A DNA stretch of 15,703 bases from Oscillospiraceae bacterium (GTDB lineage Bacteria > Bacillota > Clostridia > Oscillospirales > Oscillospiraceae): assembly GCA_016295225.1 (NCBI GenBank), contig JAEDLP010000036.1, positions 1-15,703 on the forward strand, read 5' to 3'. A program made the position numbers and the translations under genes. Shown in pieces: positions 1-6,887 of the stretch. The notes beneath the pieces are model-generated. The model saw only the letters and a program-made list of their open reading frames with translations. It did not search any database and had not been told where the DNA came from. The first letter of the stretch is position 1. Every line of letters begins with the position of its first letter.

Positions 1-1300
1 GCCAGCACAGCTCGGCCTGCCCGCCGGCCCTCAGCTCCAGGAAGTGGCACTGCATGACTTCTCTGTCCATGTCATACCACTCACAATACCAGCTGGTGTC
101 CTTCAGGGCGTCGGATCCGGGCCAGACCCAGCCGTAATTCAGCAGGTCCAGAACAAGGTTCTCATAGAGCTCGTCGTAGTTGCTGAAGTCCTTCATCAGC
201 GGCGTTCCGTTGTCCATGGCGGCCACAAACACCAGGCCGTCGTCCAGCAGGGGATACCAGGTCACAAGGCCGGTTTTGCTGGTGGTGACATTCACCTGGG
301 TGTCCGGGACGCTCTCCCCCTTGTTGCAGAGGACCAGGATGGGTTCCCCGGTCTTCGACTGGTAGAGGGGGCTGCCGATATCCCAGTCTCCGTATTCCTG
401 CTCAATCACGGGGCTCACCGTCACGGAAGCGCTCCCGTCCAGGGGCACCACGCAGTAAACATCGCCGAAGTCGCCCCCCACCACCCGGCTTGCGGGAATT
501 TCCGTGAGGAAGGGATAGTCCTTCACCATCTGGGGGCAGTTTTTCTTCAGCCACTGGGCCATGGACTCCTCCAGGGGCTCGCCCACATTGCCCAGGTAGG
601 CCGCGGCAAAGGCGGCGGAGGTCCCCGCCATGGACTGGCGCAGGGCGGTCAGGGAGGCCTGAGCCGCTGTGTCTGTCATGGTGAAGGAGAGGCGCTTGCT
701 GCTGTCCATCATCCGGGTGAGAATGGCCGCCACTTCGCTGCGCTTGATGTTGTCGTAGGGCTTGCAGCTGTGCTGGCTGTCGCTGCCCTGGAGGATGCCC
801 GCCCGGTAGAGCTTGTAGATGGCCGCCGCCTGGGGATGGGTCATGGGCACGTCGGGAATGGACCCGTCGTTCACCGTGTTCTTCGCCGCCAGGGCCTTGG
901 CAGGCAGGGCGGAGGCAAAGATCTCCATATAGCCCGCCCGGGTGGCCTTGGTGTTCCAGCTGTAGTCCTTGCTGATGATGCCGTTTGCCTTGGCGTAGTC
1001 CACATAGCTCTGATACCAGGGGCTGCCGTTCTGGAGGGTGACAGAGCCGGTGGTGTACTTCTGGTGCATACAGGCAGCCAGCTTCACCGCCTCGGCATAG
1101 GTCAGGTTGTCATTGGGGCAATAGGTGGTGGCCGTCTTGCCGTTGATCAGGCCGGATTCCACCGCCTGCTTTATGTCGTTGTAATACCACTGTCCGGTGG
1201 GTACGTCGGTGAAAGGCATCCCCGCTGCCAGGGTGGATAGGGGAAGAAGGGACAGACTCAAAAGCAGAGCCATGACCAGAGAGAGCAATTTCTTTTTCAT
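1..1300 (-). CDS. SLH-domain surface protein, partial (3' end outside window)
   Basis: Exported protein expected to attach to the cell wall through S-layer-homology domains. The frame stays open from the ATG at 1300 to the window edge, giving 433 residues without a stop. Residues 1-26 form a signal peptide (MKKK followed by a leucine-rich core, likely cleavage around STLAAG). Three SLH-like repeats follow at about 29-82 (FTDVPTGQWYYNDIKQAVE), 93-139 (WYQSYVDYAKANGII) and 146-198 (IPDVP...AIYKLYRAGILQG...IKRSEVAAILTRM). The region from about 205 on is not recognised; it is rich in acidic and aromatic residues and may be the functional ectodomain. The start is preceded by GAAAGGAAGG five bases upstream. 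It lies 34 bases after the TPM-domain gene stop, so it is probably the last visible gene of the same operon. SLH assignment is firm; ligand or enzymatic role unknown. Confidence 0.85.
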   Translation of the reverse strand, partial: MKKKLLSLVMALLLSLSLLPLSTLAAGMPFTDVPTGQWYYNDIKQAVESGLINGKTATTYCPNDNLTYAEAVKLAACMHQKYTTGSVTLQNGSPWYQSYVDYAKANGIISKDYSWNTKATRAGYMEIFASALPAKALAAKNTVNDGSIPDVPMTHPQAAAIYKLYRAGILQGSDSQHSCKPYDNIKRSEVAAILTRMMDSSKRLSFTMTDTAAQASLTALRQSMAGTSAAFAAAYLGNVGEPLEESMAQWLKKNCPQMVKDYPFLTEIPASRVVGGDFGDVYCVVPLDGSASVTVSPVIEQEYGDWDIGSPLYQSKTGEPILVLCNKGESVPDTQVNVTTSKTGLVTWYPLLDDGLVFVAAMDNGTPLMKDFSNYDELYENLVLDLLNYGWVWPGSDALKDTSWYCEWYDMDREVMQCHFLELRAGGQAELCW

Positions 1301-1334
1301 GGGTACCTTCCTTTCTCCATATTGCGTTGCTTCG

Positions 1335-2654
1335 TCAGAATTTACCGCCGCTGCCGGAGAAGCCGTCGCTGTCCACGGTGGTGCCGCCGCTGTCGCTGTC
1401 CTTGGATATCTTCCGACGGCTGGTGGTGGTGTGAAGGAAGTGGTCCTGCCGAACGTAAATATCCACACCGCCGGCCGGGACGTATTCCTCCGCCTCCGCA
1501 GCCTCAACAGCGGTCTTCATCTTGGCCTTGAAGACCATGCACACGATGAAAGCAAGGATGAGACCGACTGCCAGAGCAATCCCGTAAGATACCAGGACCT
1601 TCTGGCCCATGGTGAGGGGCTTGCTGTCGCTCCCCACATCCACAGGGTTCCCGTCCTGGGCAGCCTGGAGGTAGACAGCGCACTCCTCCAGATAGTCGGA
1701 GAAACCGCCGTACCAGTCGTCCTCAGCGAAATCATCCAAAAACTCTTCCGACATGGCGTCCCGGCCGTAGTCGGTGAGGGCCGTGTTGCCAAAGTCGCCA
1801 TAGGCCAGCAGCCAGTAGTCCCGGTCGGCCATGCTCAGGGTGAGCATGATGCCGTCCTTTCCGCTGCCGTAGCCCAGTGCAAGCTGTTGATAGATCCCCT
1901 TGGCACAGTCCCGGATGGTGCCGGCGTAATCCTGGTAGTCGTCCACCGTGGTGATGTACACGCCGCACTGGTACTGCTGGCCGATCTCCCGGGCCTTCTG
2001 CTCCAGCTCCTCCCGCTCCTGGGCGGTGAGCAGACCGGCGGTATCCTGGACACAGGGCGTGCTCAGGTTAGATTCTTCCCCAATGGGCGCGCCCAGCTCG
2101 GTTTCCGCCGCCGGCTCCCCGCCCGTTCCGCCGGACAGGTATTCGTCGGTCAGCGCCACATAGAGCTGGATCGCCGCCTGGAAGGACACGTTGTCCTGGT
2201 TCAGATCACCGCTCCAGGCCGCCTCGTTGAGCCACTGATCCAGGGCGGTCTCCAGGCTGGGCAGAGAACCCGAGAGGAATTCCTGGTCATCGCCGCCGCA
2301 GATCACGCAATAATCGTGGTAGTCCAGGCCGGTATCGTCCTCGGTCAGGTAGAGCATCAGCAGATAGCCGTTGCCCGTGCCGGAGTAGCCGTACTCATAC
2401 TGATCGTAGAAGATTCGGGCGTAGTCCTCGATGGTTTCGTCCTCCAGATCGTCCACCACATCCACCCGGATCTCCACGGCGTTCCGTTCGGTGAAGGCGT
2501 ACATGGTGTTCTCCCCCATGGTGGAGGCATAGTCCGCGTTCAGCAGATCCGTGGCGTCGTACAGCAAGCCGTACTCCGAATAGGCAAACGCCGGCATGGC
2601 AAGGGACAGGCTCAGCACCAGGGCCATCAATGTGGTCATAAGTTTCTTTTTCAT
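1335..2654 (-). CDS. TPM-domain membrane protein (YdjH-like), two TPM-like domains
   Basis: 439 residues. Residues 1-24 are a signal peptide ending AFA. A first TPM-like segment spans about 27-150 (LYDATDLLN start, then VEIRVDVVDDLEDETIEDYARIFYD region), and a second, more canonical TPM domain spans about 200-340 (VQDTAGLLT, CGVYITTVDDY, GKDGIMLTLSMADRDYWL). One transmembrane helix lies near 352-374, then a short basic cytoplasmic tail ending GFSGSGGKF, the glycine-rich terminus usual for TPM proteins. TPM domains occur in the plant Psb32/TLP18.3 group and bacterial YgcG/YdjH proteins; phosphatase activity has been claimed for some plant members, not established here. The ATG at 2654 is preferred over an in-frame GTG at 2663 because GGGGAG lies 8 bases upstream of the ATG but abuts the GTG. 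It follows the upstream gene by 16 bases, so the pair is almost certainly co-transcribed. In B. subtilis the TPM protein YdjH is encoded beside YdjG and YdjI. Confidence 0.85.
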   Translation of the reverse strand: MKKKLMTTLMALVLSLSLAMPAFAYSEYGLLYDATDLLNADYASTMGENTMYAFTERNAVEIRVDVVDDLEDETIEDYARIFYDQYEYGYSGTGNGYLLMLYLTEDDTGLDYHDYCVICGGDDQEFLSGSLPSLETALDQWLNEAAWSGDLNQDNVSFQAAIQLYVALTDEYLSGGTGGEPAAETELGAPIGEESNLSTPCVQDTAGLLTAQEREELEQKAREIGQQYQCGVYITTVDDYQDYAGTIRDCAKGIYQQLALGYGSGKDGIMLTLSMADRDYWLLAYGDFGNTALTDYGRDAMSEEFLDDFAEDDWYGGFSDYLEECAVYLQAAQDGNPVDVGSDSKPLTMGQKVLVSYGIALAVGLILAFIVCMVFKAKMKTAVEAAEAEEYVPAGGVDIYVRQDHFLHTTTSRRKISKDSDSGGTTVDSDGFSGSGGKF

Positions 2655-2670
2655 CGATGCCACTCCCCTT

Positions 2671-3804
2671 TCACAGTATGAACAGCAGGATGGTACCCAA
2701 CACCGCCGTCACCGACGCAGTGATTCCGCCGAACCAGGCCCAGAACTTTCCTTTGCTCACCGGCAGATCGCCGATGAGCTTGCCGGTCTGGCCGTTCATG
2801 GCGAAGAGGAAGTCCTTCCCGTCCCATTTTGTGCTGAGCATATATACCGGCAGCAGGGCGTATTGCACCTTGCCCCGGTGCAGCTTCACAGTATGGCTGA
2901 TACAGACCCGGGTCTGGTATCGGGTCACGTCATGCTCCAGCACGCCCAGGGCGGTGTTCTCCGCCCGCCGGTCCGCCCGTCCCGCACACTCCTCTATGGA
3001 GACATCGTACTTGTCTGCCAGGTACCCCGGCAGATAGGCGGTGGAGAAGGGCTTGAGTTCATCGTAGTCGAAGGGCTCGATGGCGTCCATGTGGGCATCC
3101 GGCATCTTGGAGGAGGCGTCCACGGGGATGCGCTCGAAGGTGATATTGCCCGCCCGCTTGGCCAGGAAGTGGTCGGTCTCGGTGACCTCATAGTCCCCGT
3201 CGGTATACTCCCGGCTGATGGTGCCCTCAAAGTCCGCCTGGGCTTCGGCCTCACCGTCGAACATCCAAAAGGGGACGTAGACCCCCTTGATCTCGCGGAT
3301 CTTGTTGCCGCTGGAAAATGCCTTTGGCAGAAGCCGCTTCCCCTTGTAATGGTTCTTCAGGGCCTCCTGGGCGGCCTTCTGGTCCAGCTTGAAGGGCAGG
3401 ATGTAGTCCGGCTTCAGGGTGCCGGCAAACTGCCCGGGCACCACGGTGGGGTTGCCGCAGTAGGGACAGGAGGTGGCTGCCGTGGTCTCATCGCAGATGA
3501 GCTCCGCCCCGCAGGAGGGGCAGCTGTAAGCCTTCATCTTGGCGCCGTCCTCTCCCCAGTCACTGTTGAGCTGGGAGTCGTCCCAGGCGGAATCCGCCTG
3601 CCCTGCTTCTTCCCGTGCCTCCTTTTCCTCCGCGGCAGCGTGGGCCTCCTGGGCCTTCTGCTCCTGCTCCGCATACATGGCCTCGATCTCAGCTACGTCA
3701 AACTTGCTGCCGCAGTAGTCGCACTCCAGCTTGCCGGAGGCCCCCACAAAATGGAGGGGACCGGTACAGGCCGGGCATTGATAGTTGGTGATCTGTGCTG
3801 GCAT
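2671..3804 (-). CDS. Double zinc-ribbon, tail-anchored membrane protein (YdjG-like; TFIIB-type zinc ribbon)
   Basis: 377 residues. Zinc ribbon 1 uses C10/C13 and C28/C31; an Ala/Glu-rich probable coiled coil runs about 39-68; zinc ribbon 2 uses C95/C98 and C113/C116. A conserved globular region (about 130-345) contains motifs such as YVPFWMFDGEAEA and YALLPVYMLSTKW, typical of proteins often auto-labelled 'TFIIB-type zinc ribbon' or 'PriA-like'. The final 24 residues (354-377, FWAWFGG...LLFIL) form a single hydrophobic helix with no tail after it, so it is predicted to be tail-anchored with the zinc ribbons in the cytoplasm. The start at 3804 has AGAAGGGGG 7 bases upstream; the longer in-frame start at 3831 would put that site inside the gene. 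Its neighbours (TPM downstream, SPFH two genes upstream) match the B. subtilis YdjG partner set. It is not a helicase: no ATPase motif is visible. Confidence 0.82.
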   Translation of the reverse strand: MPAQITNYQCPACTGPLHFVGASGKLECDYCGSKFDVAEIEAMYAEQEQKAQEAHAAAEEKEAREEAGQADSAWDDSQLNSDWGEDGAKMKAYSCPSCGAELICDETTAATSCPYCGNPTVVPGQFAGTLKPDYILPFKLDQKAAQEALKNHYKGKRLLPKAFSSGNKIREIKGVYVPFWMFDGEAEAQADFEGTISREYTDGDYEVTETDHFLAKRAGNITFERIPVDASSKMPDAHMDAIEPFDYDELKPFSTAYLPGYLADKYDVSIEECAGRADRRAENTALGVLEHDVTRYQTRVCISHTVKLHRGKVQYALLPVYMLSTKWDGKDFLFAMNGQTGKLIGDLPVSKGKFWAWFGGITASVTAVLGTILLFIL

Positions 3805-3873
3805 AGCTATGCCCCCTTCTCTCTGTTTCATCGCTGTCAGAATCCCGACTGCCTTCTGGCGGCAGTTCCTTTT

Positions 3874-4662
3874 TTATCCGTTGAGAGAACCGCCGCAGTA
3901 TTCACAGCAACCGCTGGCGTCGGGAGTAGTAGTGGCGCCGCACCAGGGGCAGGTAACGGCCGCCTTGGAGGCAGCGGCCGCCGCTGCCTCGTCGCGAACC
4001 TGCTGCCGAGCTTGCGTCAAGGCATCCTTGATCTCCTGACCCATCTCCTTGTAGCGGCGGTACTCCACGTCTCGTTCCGGGTTCAGGCTGCCGAACATCC
4101 GGCCCAGACCGCCGCCCACCTTGTCAGTTTCGACCTCCACGTCTCGATTGTTCAGCTTAAAGCGGATGCCGTCGAAATAGGGGTTGCGAACATAGATCTT
4201 GATGTAAAAATCATAGGAATACTGGTAGCGGGGAGGATTGTAGCTCACCTCTTCGCCGTCCTTCCCCTCCCGCTTGATCTCGGTCCGGCTCTCGTCGATG
4301 TCCAGGTCACAGCCGGTGACATCAGCAAAGGCCAGCACATCCGGGTTGGCCTCGGCCAGATCCCGGGCGGAGGTCACCATAAAGTTCCCGGCGTCCTCGT
4401 CCAGCAGGACCTTGGTCTTCTCCCCCAGGGTCCGGGTGGTACGGAAGGCCGCCACCTTCTCCTTGTTGGCCTCCCGGTATTCCAGCTGCTCCTGAATCTG
4501 CTCCACGGTGGAGTGCCGGCGGTCGTCAAACCAAGGGGAGAGCTTGGACGCGCAGGCCTTGCACATGTTGCCGTCCTCCAGCTTTCGGTTGCCCAGCAGG
4601 CCGATCTCACCGCCGCAGATGGCGCATTCCTTCTTTTCAAAAAGCTTACCAAAGAATCCCAT
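3874..4662 (-). CDS. DUF4428 protein with N- and C-terminal zinc ribbons
   Basis: 262 residues, no signal peptide or membrane helix, probably cytoplasmic. The N-terminus carries a DUF4428 treble-clef/zinc-ribbon pattern (C13, C16, C34, C37; KKECAICGGEIGLLGNRKL). The middle (about 60-215) is a charged alpha/beta region with FADVTGCDLDIDESRTEIKR and a YSYDFYIKIYV strand, of unknown function; it resembles a small PH-like beta domain but this is only an impression. An alanine-rich helix (about 222-234) leads into a second ribbon at the C-terminus (C238, C241, C253, C256). AAAGGAGA sits 5 bases before the ATG. It stands between the SPFH gene (130-base gap) and the YdjG-like gene (69-base gap), so it likely belongs to the same membrane complex, perhaps as a cytosolic adaptor. 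That role is inference from position. Confidence 0.8.
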   Translation of the reverse strand: MGFFGKLFEKKECAICGGEIGLLGNRKLEDGNMCKACASKLSPWFDDRRHSTVEQIQEQLEYREANKEKVAAFRTTRTLGEKTKVLLDEDAGNFMVTSARDLAEANPDVLAFADVTGCDLDIDESRTEIKREGKDGEEVSYNPPRYQYSYDFYIKIYVRNPYFDGIRFKLNNRDVEVETDKVGGGLGRMFGSLNPERDVEYRRYKEMGQEIKDALTQARQQVRDEAAAAAASKAAVTCPWCGATTTPDASGCCEYCGGSLNG

Positions 4663-4792
4663 AATTATCTCCTTTTCCCGTTGGTTTCACACGTTTCGGG
4701 GCCTTTGTTCCCCAGTGGTTGGTTGGGCGTTTTTCCTCTGTCTCAGCGCCCGGTATCCCCCGTCAGGATCAGGCCCCCTGTCACGACCCGCT

Positions 4793-6205
4793 TCACTTCA
4801 GGTCGCCATCGTCAAAGGGGTCGCCGCACTCAGGGCAGAATTTCGGGGGATGGGCGGGATCTTCCGGTTCCCATCCGCACTTGTCGCACTTGTACTGGGG
4901 AATCTCGGCGGGCTTTTTCGCGCCGCACTCAGGGCAGAACTTGCCCTTGTTCACCGCGCCGCAGGTGCAGGTCCAGCCCGCATCCTCTGCAGGTCTGGGA
5001 GAACCGCACTCGGGACAGAATTTTCCGGTGGGCGTTGCACCGCAGGTGCATTTCCAGCCTCCGGCCGGGAAGGGCACGGGCTTGGGAGAACCGCAGTCCT
5101 GGCAGAACTTGCCGGTGTTGCCTCCCTGGCCGCAGGTGCAGGTCCAGCTGTCAGGGGCAGGCGCCGCAGGGGTGGGAGCGGGCTGCTGGGCTGCCTGCTG
5201 CCCTAATTGGAAGAGGTCCTGGGCGTTCGCGCCGCCGACCTGGCTGGCCATCTCCATGCCCATAAAGGCCATGGCGGGGCCTGCGTTGGGGTTGGAAGCC
5301 GCATCCTGCATGGATGCGCCCTGAGCGCCAACCAGATAGGCCGCCGCCCGGGTGGGATTCATAAAGGCTACGCTTCGCTGCATCTCCTTAATCATCTTCT
5401 CGTCTTCCTCGTTGGCCTTCACCGAGGAGACGCCCACCCGTTGGATCTCAATGCCGCGGAAGTCCCGCCATTGGGCGGAGAGTTCTTCCTTCAGGGCAGC
5501 AGCCAACTCCTGGGCATGACCGGGAAGAGCGGAATAGCGGATCCCCTGTTCAGAAATTCGTGCGAAGGCGGGCTGAAGAGCGGTAAGAAGTTCGCTCTTG
5601 AGCTGACCATCCAGATCCTCCCGTCTGTAGGCATCGGATATGTTGCCGCAGACATGGGTGTAGAACAGCAGGGGGTTTACCAGCTTGTAGCTGTATTCGC
5701 CAAAGCAGCGGATGGCAATATCAATATCGATATTGGCCCGCTGGTCTACCACCCGGAAGGGGACGGGAGAGGGCGTACCATACTTGTTTCCAATGAGTTC
5801 CTTGGTGTTGAAGTAATAGATCCGCTGGTCCTTGGGGGGCTCACCGCCAAAGGTAAATCGCTTGCCCATGGTCTGGAAGGATGCTCTGATGCTCTCCCCC
5901 AGGTCACCAGCAAAAATGGAGGGCTCGGTAGACATGTCGTACGTATACTCGCCGGGTTCGGCGCAAACGTCCACCACCTTGCCCTGCTCCACGATCATCA
6001 TGCACTGGCCGACGGCAATGGCGATAACCGAGCCGTTGGAGATGATGTTGTCGCTTCCCTTGGTGTTGCTGGAGCGGCCGGAGGTGCGCTTCTGCCCCTT
6101 CACCGCCAGCACGTCCGCGGGGATGGCCTCACAGTAAAAATACTCCTTCCACTGGTCGGCCAGCACGCCGCCCGCAGAACCCAATGCAGCTTTAATCAGT
6201 CCCAT
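4793..6205 (-). CDS. SPFH/band-7 domain protein with four C-terminal zinc ribbons (YdjI-like)
   Basis: 470 residues. The N-terminal about 300 residues form an SPFH (stomatin/prohibitin/flotillin) domain of the 'virion core protein'/YdjI type: MGLIKAALGSAGGVLADQWKEY, the hallmark IAIAVGQCMMIVEQGKVVDVCAEPGEYTYD, and GIEIQRVGVSSVKANEEDEKMI. An Ala/Gln/Pro-rich linker (about 315-352) precedes four successive zinc ribbons at about 354-461, three using CTCG...KFCxxCG and the last CDKCG...KFCPECG. There is no clear transmembrane helix; the amphipathic N-terminus may mediate membrane binding. The ATG at 6205 has AAGGAGA 6 bases upstream; an upstream in-frame start at 6229 would place that site inside the gene. 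In B. subtilis the SPFH protein YdjI is required to bring PspA (YdjF) to the membrane. The present protein is longer because of its ribbon array, which probably multiplies protein-protein contacts with the other ribbon proteins encoded here (inference). Confidence 0.88.
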   Translation of the reverse strand: MGLIKAALGSAGGVLADQWKEYFYCEAIPADVLAVKGQKRTSGRSSNTKGSDNIISNGSVIAIAVGQCMMIVEQGKVVDVCAEPGEYTYDMSTEPSIFAGDLGESIRASFQTMGKRFTFGGEPPKDQRIYYFNTKELIGNKYGTPSPVPFRVVDQRANIDIDIAIRCFGEYSYKLVNPLLFYTHVCGNISDAYRREDLDGQLKSELLTALQPAFARISEQGIRYSALPGHAQELAAALKEELSAQWRDFRGIEIQRVGVSSVKANEEDEKMIKEMQRSVAFMNPTRAAAYLVGAQGASMQDAASNPNAGPAMAFMGMEMASQVGGANAQDLFQLGQQAAQQPAPTPAAPAPDSWTCTCGQGGNTGKFCQDCGSPKPVPFPAGGWKCTCGATPTGKFCPECGSPRPAEDAGWTCTCGAVNKGKFCPECGAKKPAEIPQYKCDKCGWEPEDPAHPPKFCPECGDPFDDGDLK

Positions 6206-6293
6206 AATTGTTCTCCTTTCCATGTACAATTTCTTTATCGTTCCACTCCCCTGTCAAAGCAGGGACACAAGGTGCTCAGGGAGAATCCCCATG

Positions 6294-6644
6294 CTACGCC
6301 ACCGGGTCACCTCGCTCATGAAGGTCCTCGGCACAGGTGCGGCACATGTCCAGGTCGTCACAAATCAGGAAGCACCGGTTACACACCAGCCGGCCGCAGA
6401 GGGGACACCGGTTAAACTCATGGACGGCCTCTTCCACGGCCAACGCTCTGGCCCATTCCCGCTCCCGCTGATAGAGGGCGCGGAACACGACCTGCTTTGC
6501 TTCCGTGGGGGACGGAACCCCTGCCTTGGAAAACCGAATTGGGGTGCTCTTCCATACCGTCCCGCACTCCACACAAGTCAGCGAAAACCGAAACTGCCTC
6601 TCGTCGGAATCGTCTTGCAGATACCCGGCAATGATCCGCTTCAT
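6294..6644 (-). CDS. Small cysteine-rich zinc-finger protein
   Basis: 116 residues, not recognised as a named family. It has nine cysteines: a CxxC pair at 24/27 (TCVECGTVWKS), then a C-terminal cluster C80, C83, C88, C91, C95, C101, C104 (CPLCGRLVCNRC...CRTC). That is enough for two zinc sites, for example C24/C27 with C80/C83, and C88/C91 with C101/C104. No signal peptide or membrane helix. The chosen ATG at 6644 is preceded by GGGGAGGTG 9 bases upstream; an in-frame ATG at 6692 would place this site inside the gene and has no ribosome binding site of its own visible. It is the first gene of the minus-strand zinc-ribbon operon, 88 bases before the SPFH gene. A cytosolic adaptor or regulatory role fits its place, but no function can be assigned from sequence. 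Confidence 0.75.
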   Translation of the reverse strand: MKRIIAGYLQDDSDERQFRFSLTCVECGTVWKSTPIRFSKAGVPSPTEAKQVVFRALYQREREWARALAVEEAVHEFNRCPLCGRLVCNRCFLICDDLDMCRTCAEDLHERGDPVA

Positions 6645-6692
6645 TCCCTGGCTCACCTCCCCAAAGTTTTTATTTCTGAATTCTTTATTCAA

Positions 6693-6722
6693 TTTATAAC
6701 AGGTATACCTTTCTGATTACCA
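6693..6722 (-). promoter_or_regulatory. Candidate extended -10 promoter with 10-bp palindrome
   Basis: Reading the minus strand, TATAAA (6693-6698) is preceded by TGT, giving an extended -10 element; the -35 position has only a poor match (TGGTAA). Transcription would start near 6686, about 42 bases before the zinc-finger gene start. The palindrome AGGTATACCT (6701-6710) lies in the -10/-35 spacer and could be an operator. A poor -35 with an extended -10 would suit activator control or an alternative sigma factor; this is inference. Confidence 0.4.
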
Positions 6723-6732
6723 GTAGCTCATT

Positions 6733-6765
6733 GAGTATTTTCAGACGAATTTCCCCAAAATACTC
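6733..6765. repeat. Inverted repeat GAGTATTTT-N15-AAAATACTC
   Basis: A perfect 9-bp inverted repeat (6733-6741 and 6757-6765) separated by 15 bases. Neither strand has a T run after it, so it is not an ordinary terminator. Its centre is about 63 bases upstream of the predicted transcription start of the zinc-ribbon operon, a position usual for an activator or repressor site. Confidence 0.5.
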
Positions 6766-6783
6766 CATTGAATTAGTTTGACC

Positions 6784-6813
6784 TGCACAGTTTTTAATCT
6801 TTGTTTTTGTGCA
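6784..6813. repeat. Inverted repeat TGCACA-N18-TGTGCA
   Basis: A perfect 6-bp inverted repeat with an AT-rich 18-base centre, between the terminator of the downstream-facing LuxR gene and the promoter of the zinc-ribbon operon. It may be a protein-binding site; a repeat of this size can occur by chance in AT-rich DNA, so confidence is low. Confidence 0.3.
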
Positions 6814-6826
6814 TATCGCCACATCG

Positions 6827-6870
6827 ATGACAAAGAAGAAACCGCGGGAAATGCTAAGTTTTCCCGCGGT
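6827..6870 (-). terminator. Intrinsic terminator of the solute-binding protein/LuxR unit
   Basis: A perfect 11-bp stem ACCGCGGGAAA (6841-6851) / TTTCCCGCGGT (6860-6870) with an 8-base loop begins 17 bases after the minus-strand LuxR-type gene stop. Reading the minus strand, the stem is followed by the T-rich run TTCTTCTTTGT, as in a rho-independent terminator. The plus-strand side has no T run, so the direction is minus. Confidence 0.8.
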
Positions 6871-6887
6871 TCCTGAAAAAGTATGGG

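Noticed and set aside
44..1240. Plus-strand open frame of 398 codons
   Set aside because: Antisense to the SLH protein, whose signal peptide and SLH repeats read clearly on the minus strand.
2671..3804. Possible PriA/helicase identity of the double-ribbon protein
   Set aside because: Only the zinc ribbons support such a label; there are no Walker or helicase motifs and the protein ends in a membrane anchor.
4663..4792. GGGCG/CGCCC inverted repeat in the gap between the SPFH and DUF4428 genes as a terminator
   Set aside because: No T run follows the stem on either strand, and the downstream gene has its own good ribosome site, so operon read-through is more likely; it could be an RNA processing site but evidence is thin.
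2596..5265. Plus-strand open frame of 889 codons
   Set aside because: Antisense to the TPM, YdjG-like, DUF4428 and SPFH genes, which have clear domains and ribosome sites; its own translation shows no domain.
6249..6264. CCCTG/CAGGG 5-bp hairpin before the SPFH gene
   Set aside because: Short stem without T run; likely to occur by chance in GC-rich DNA.
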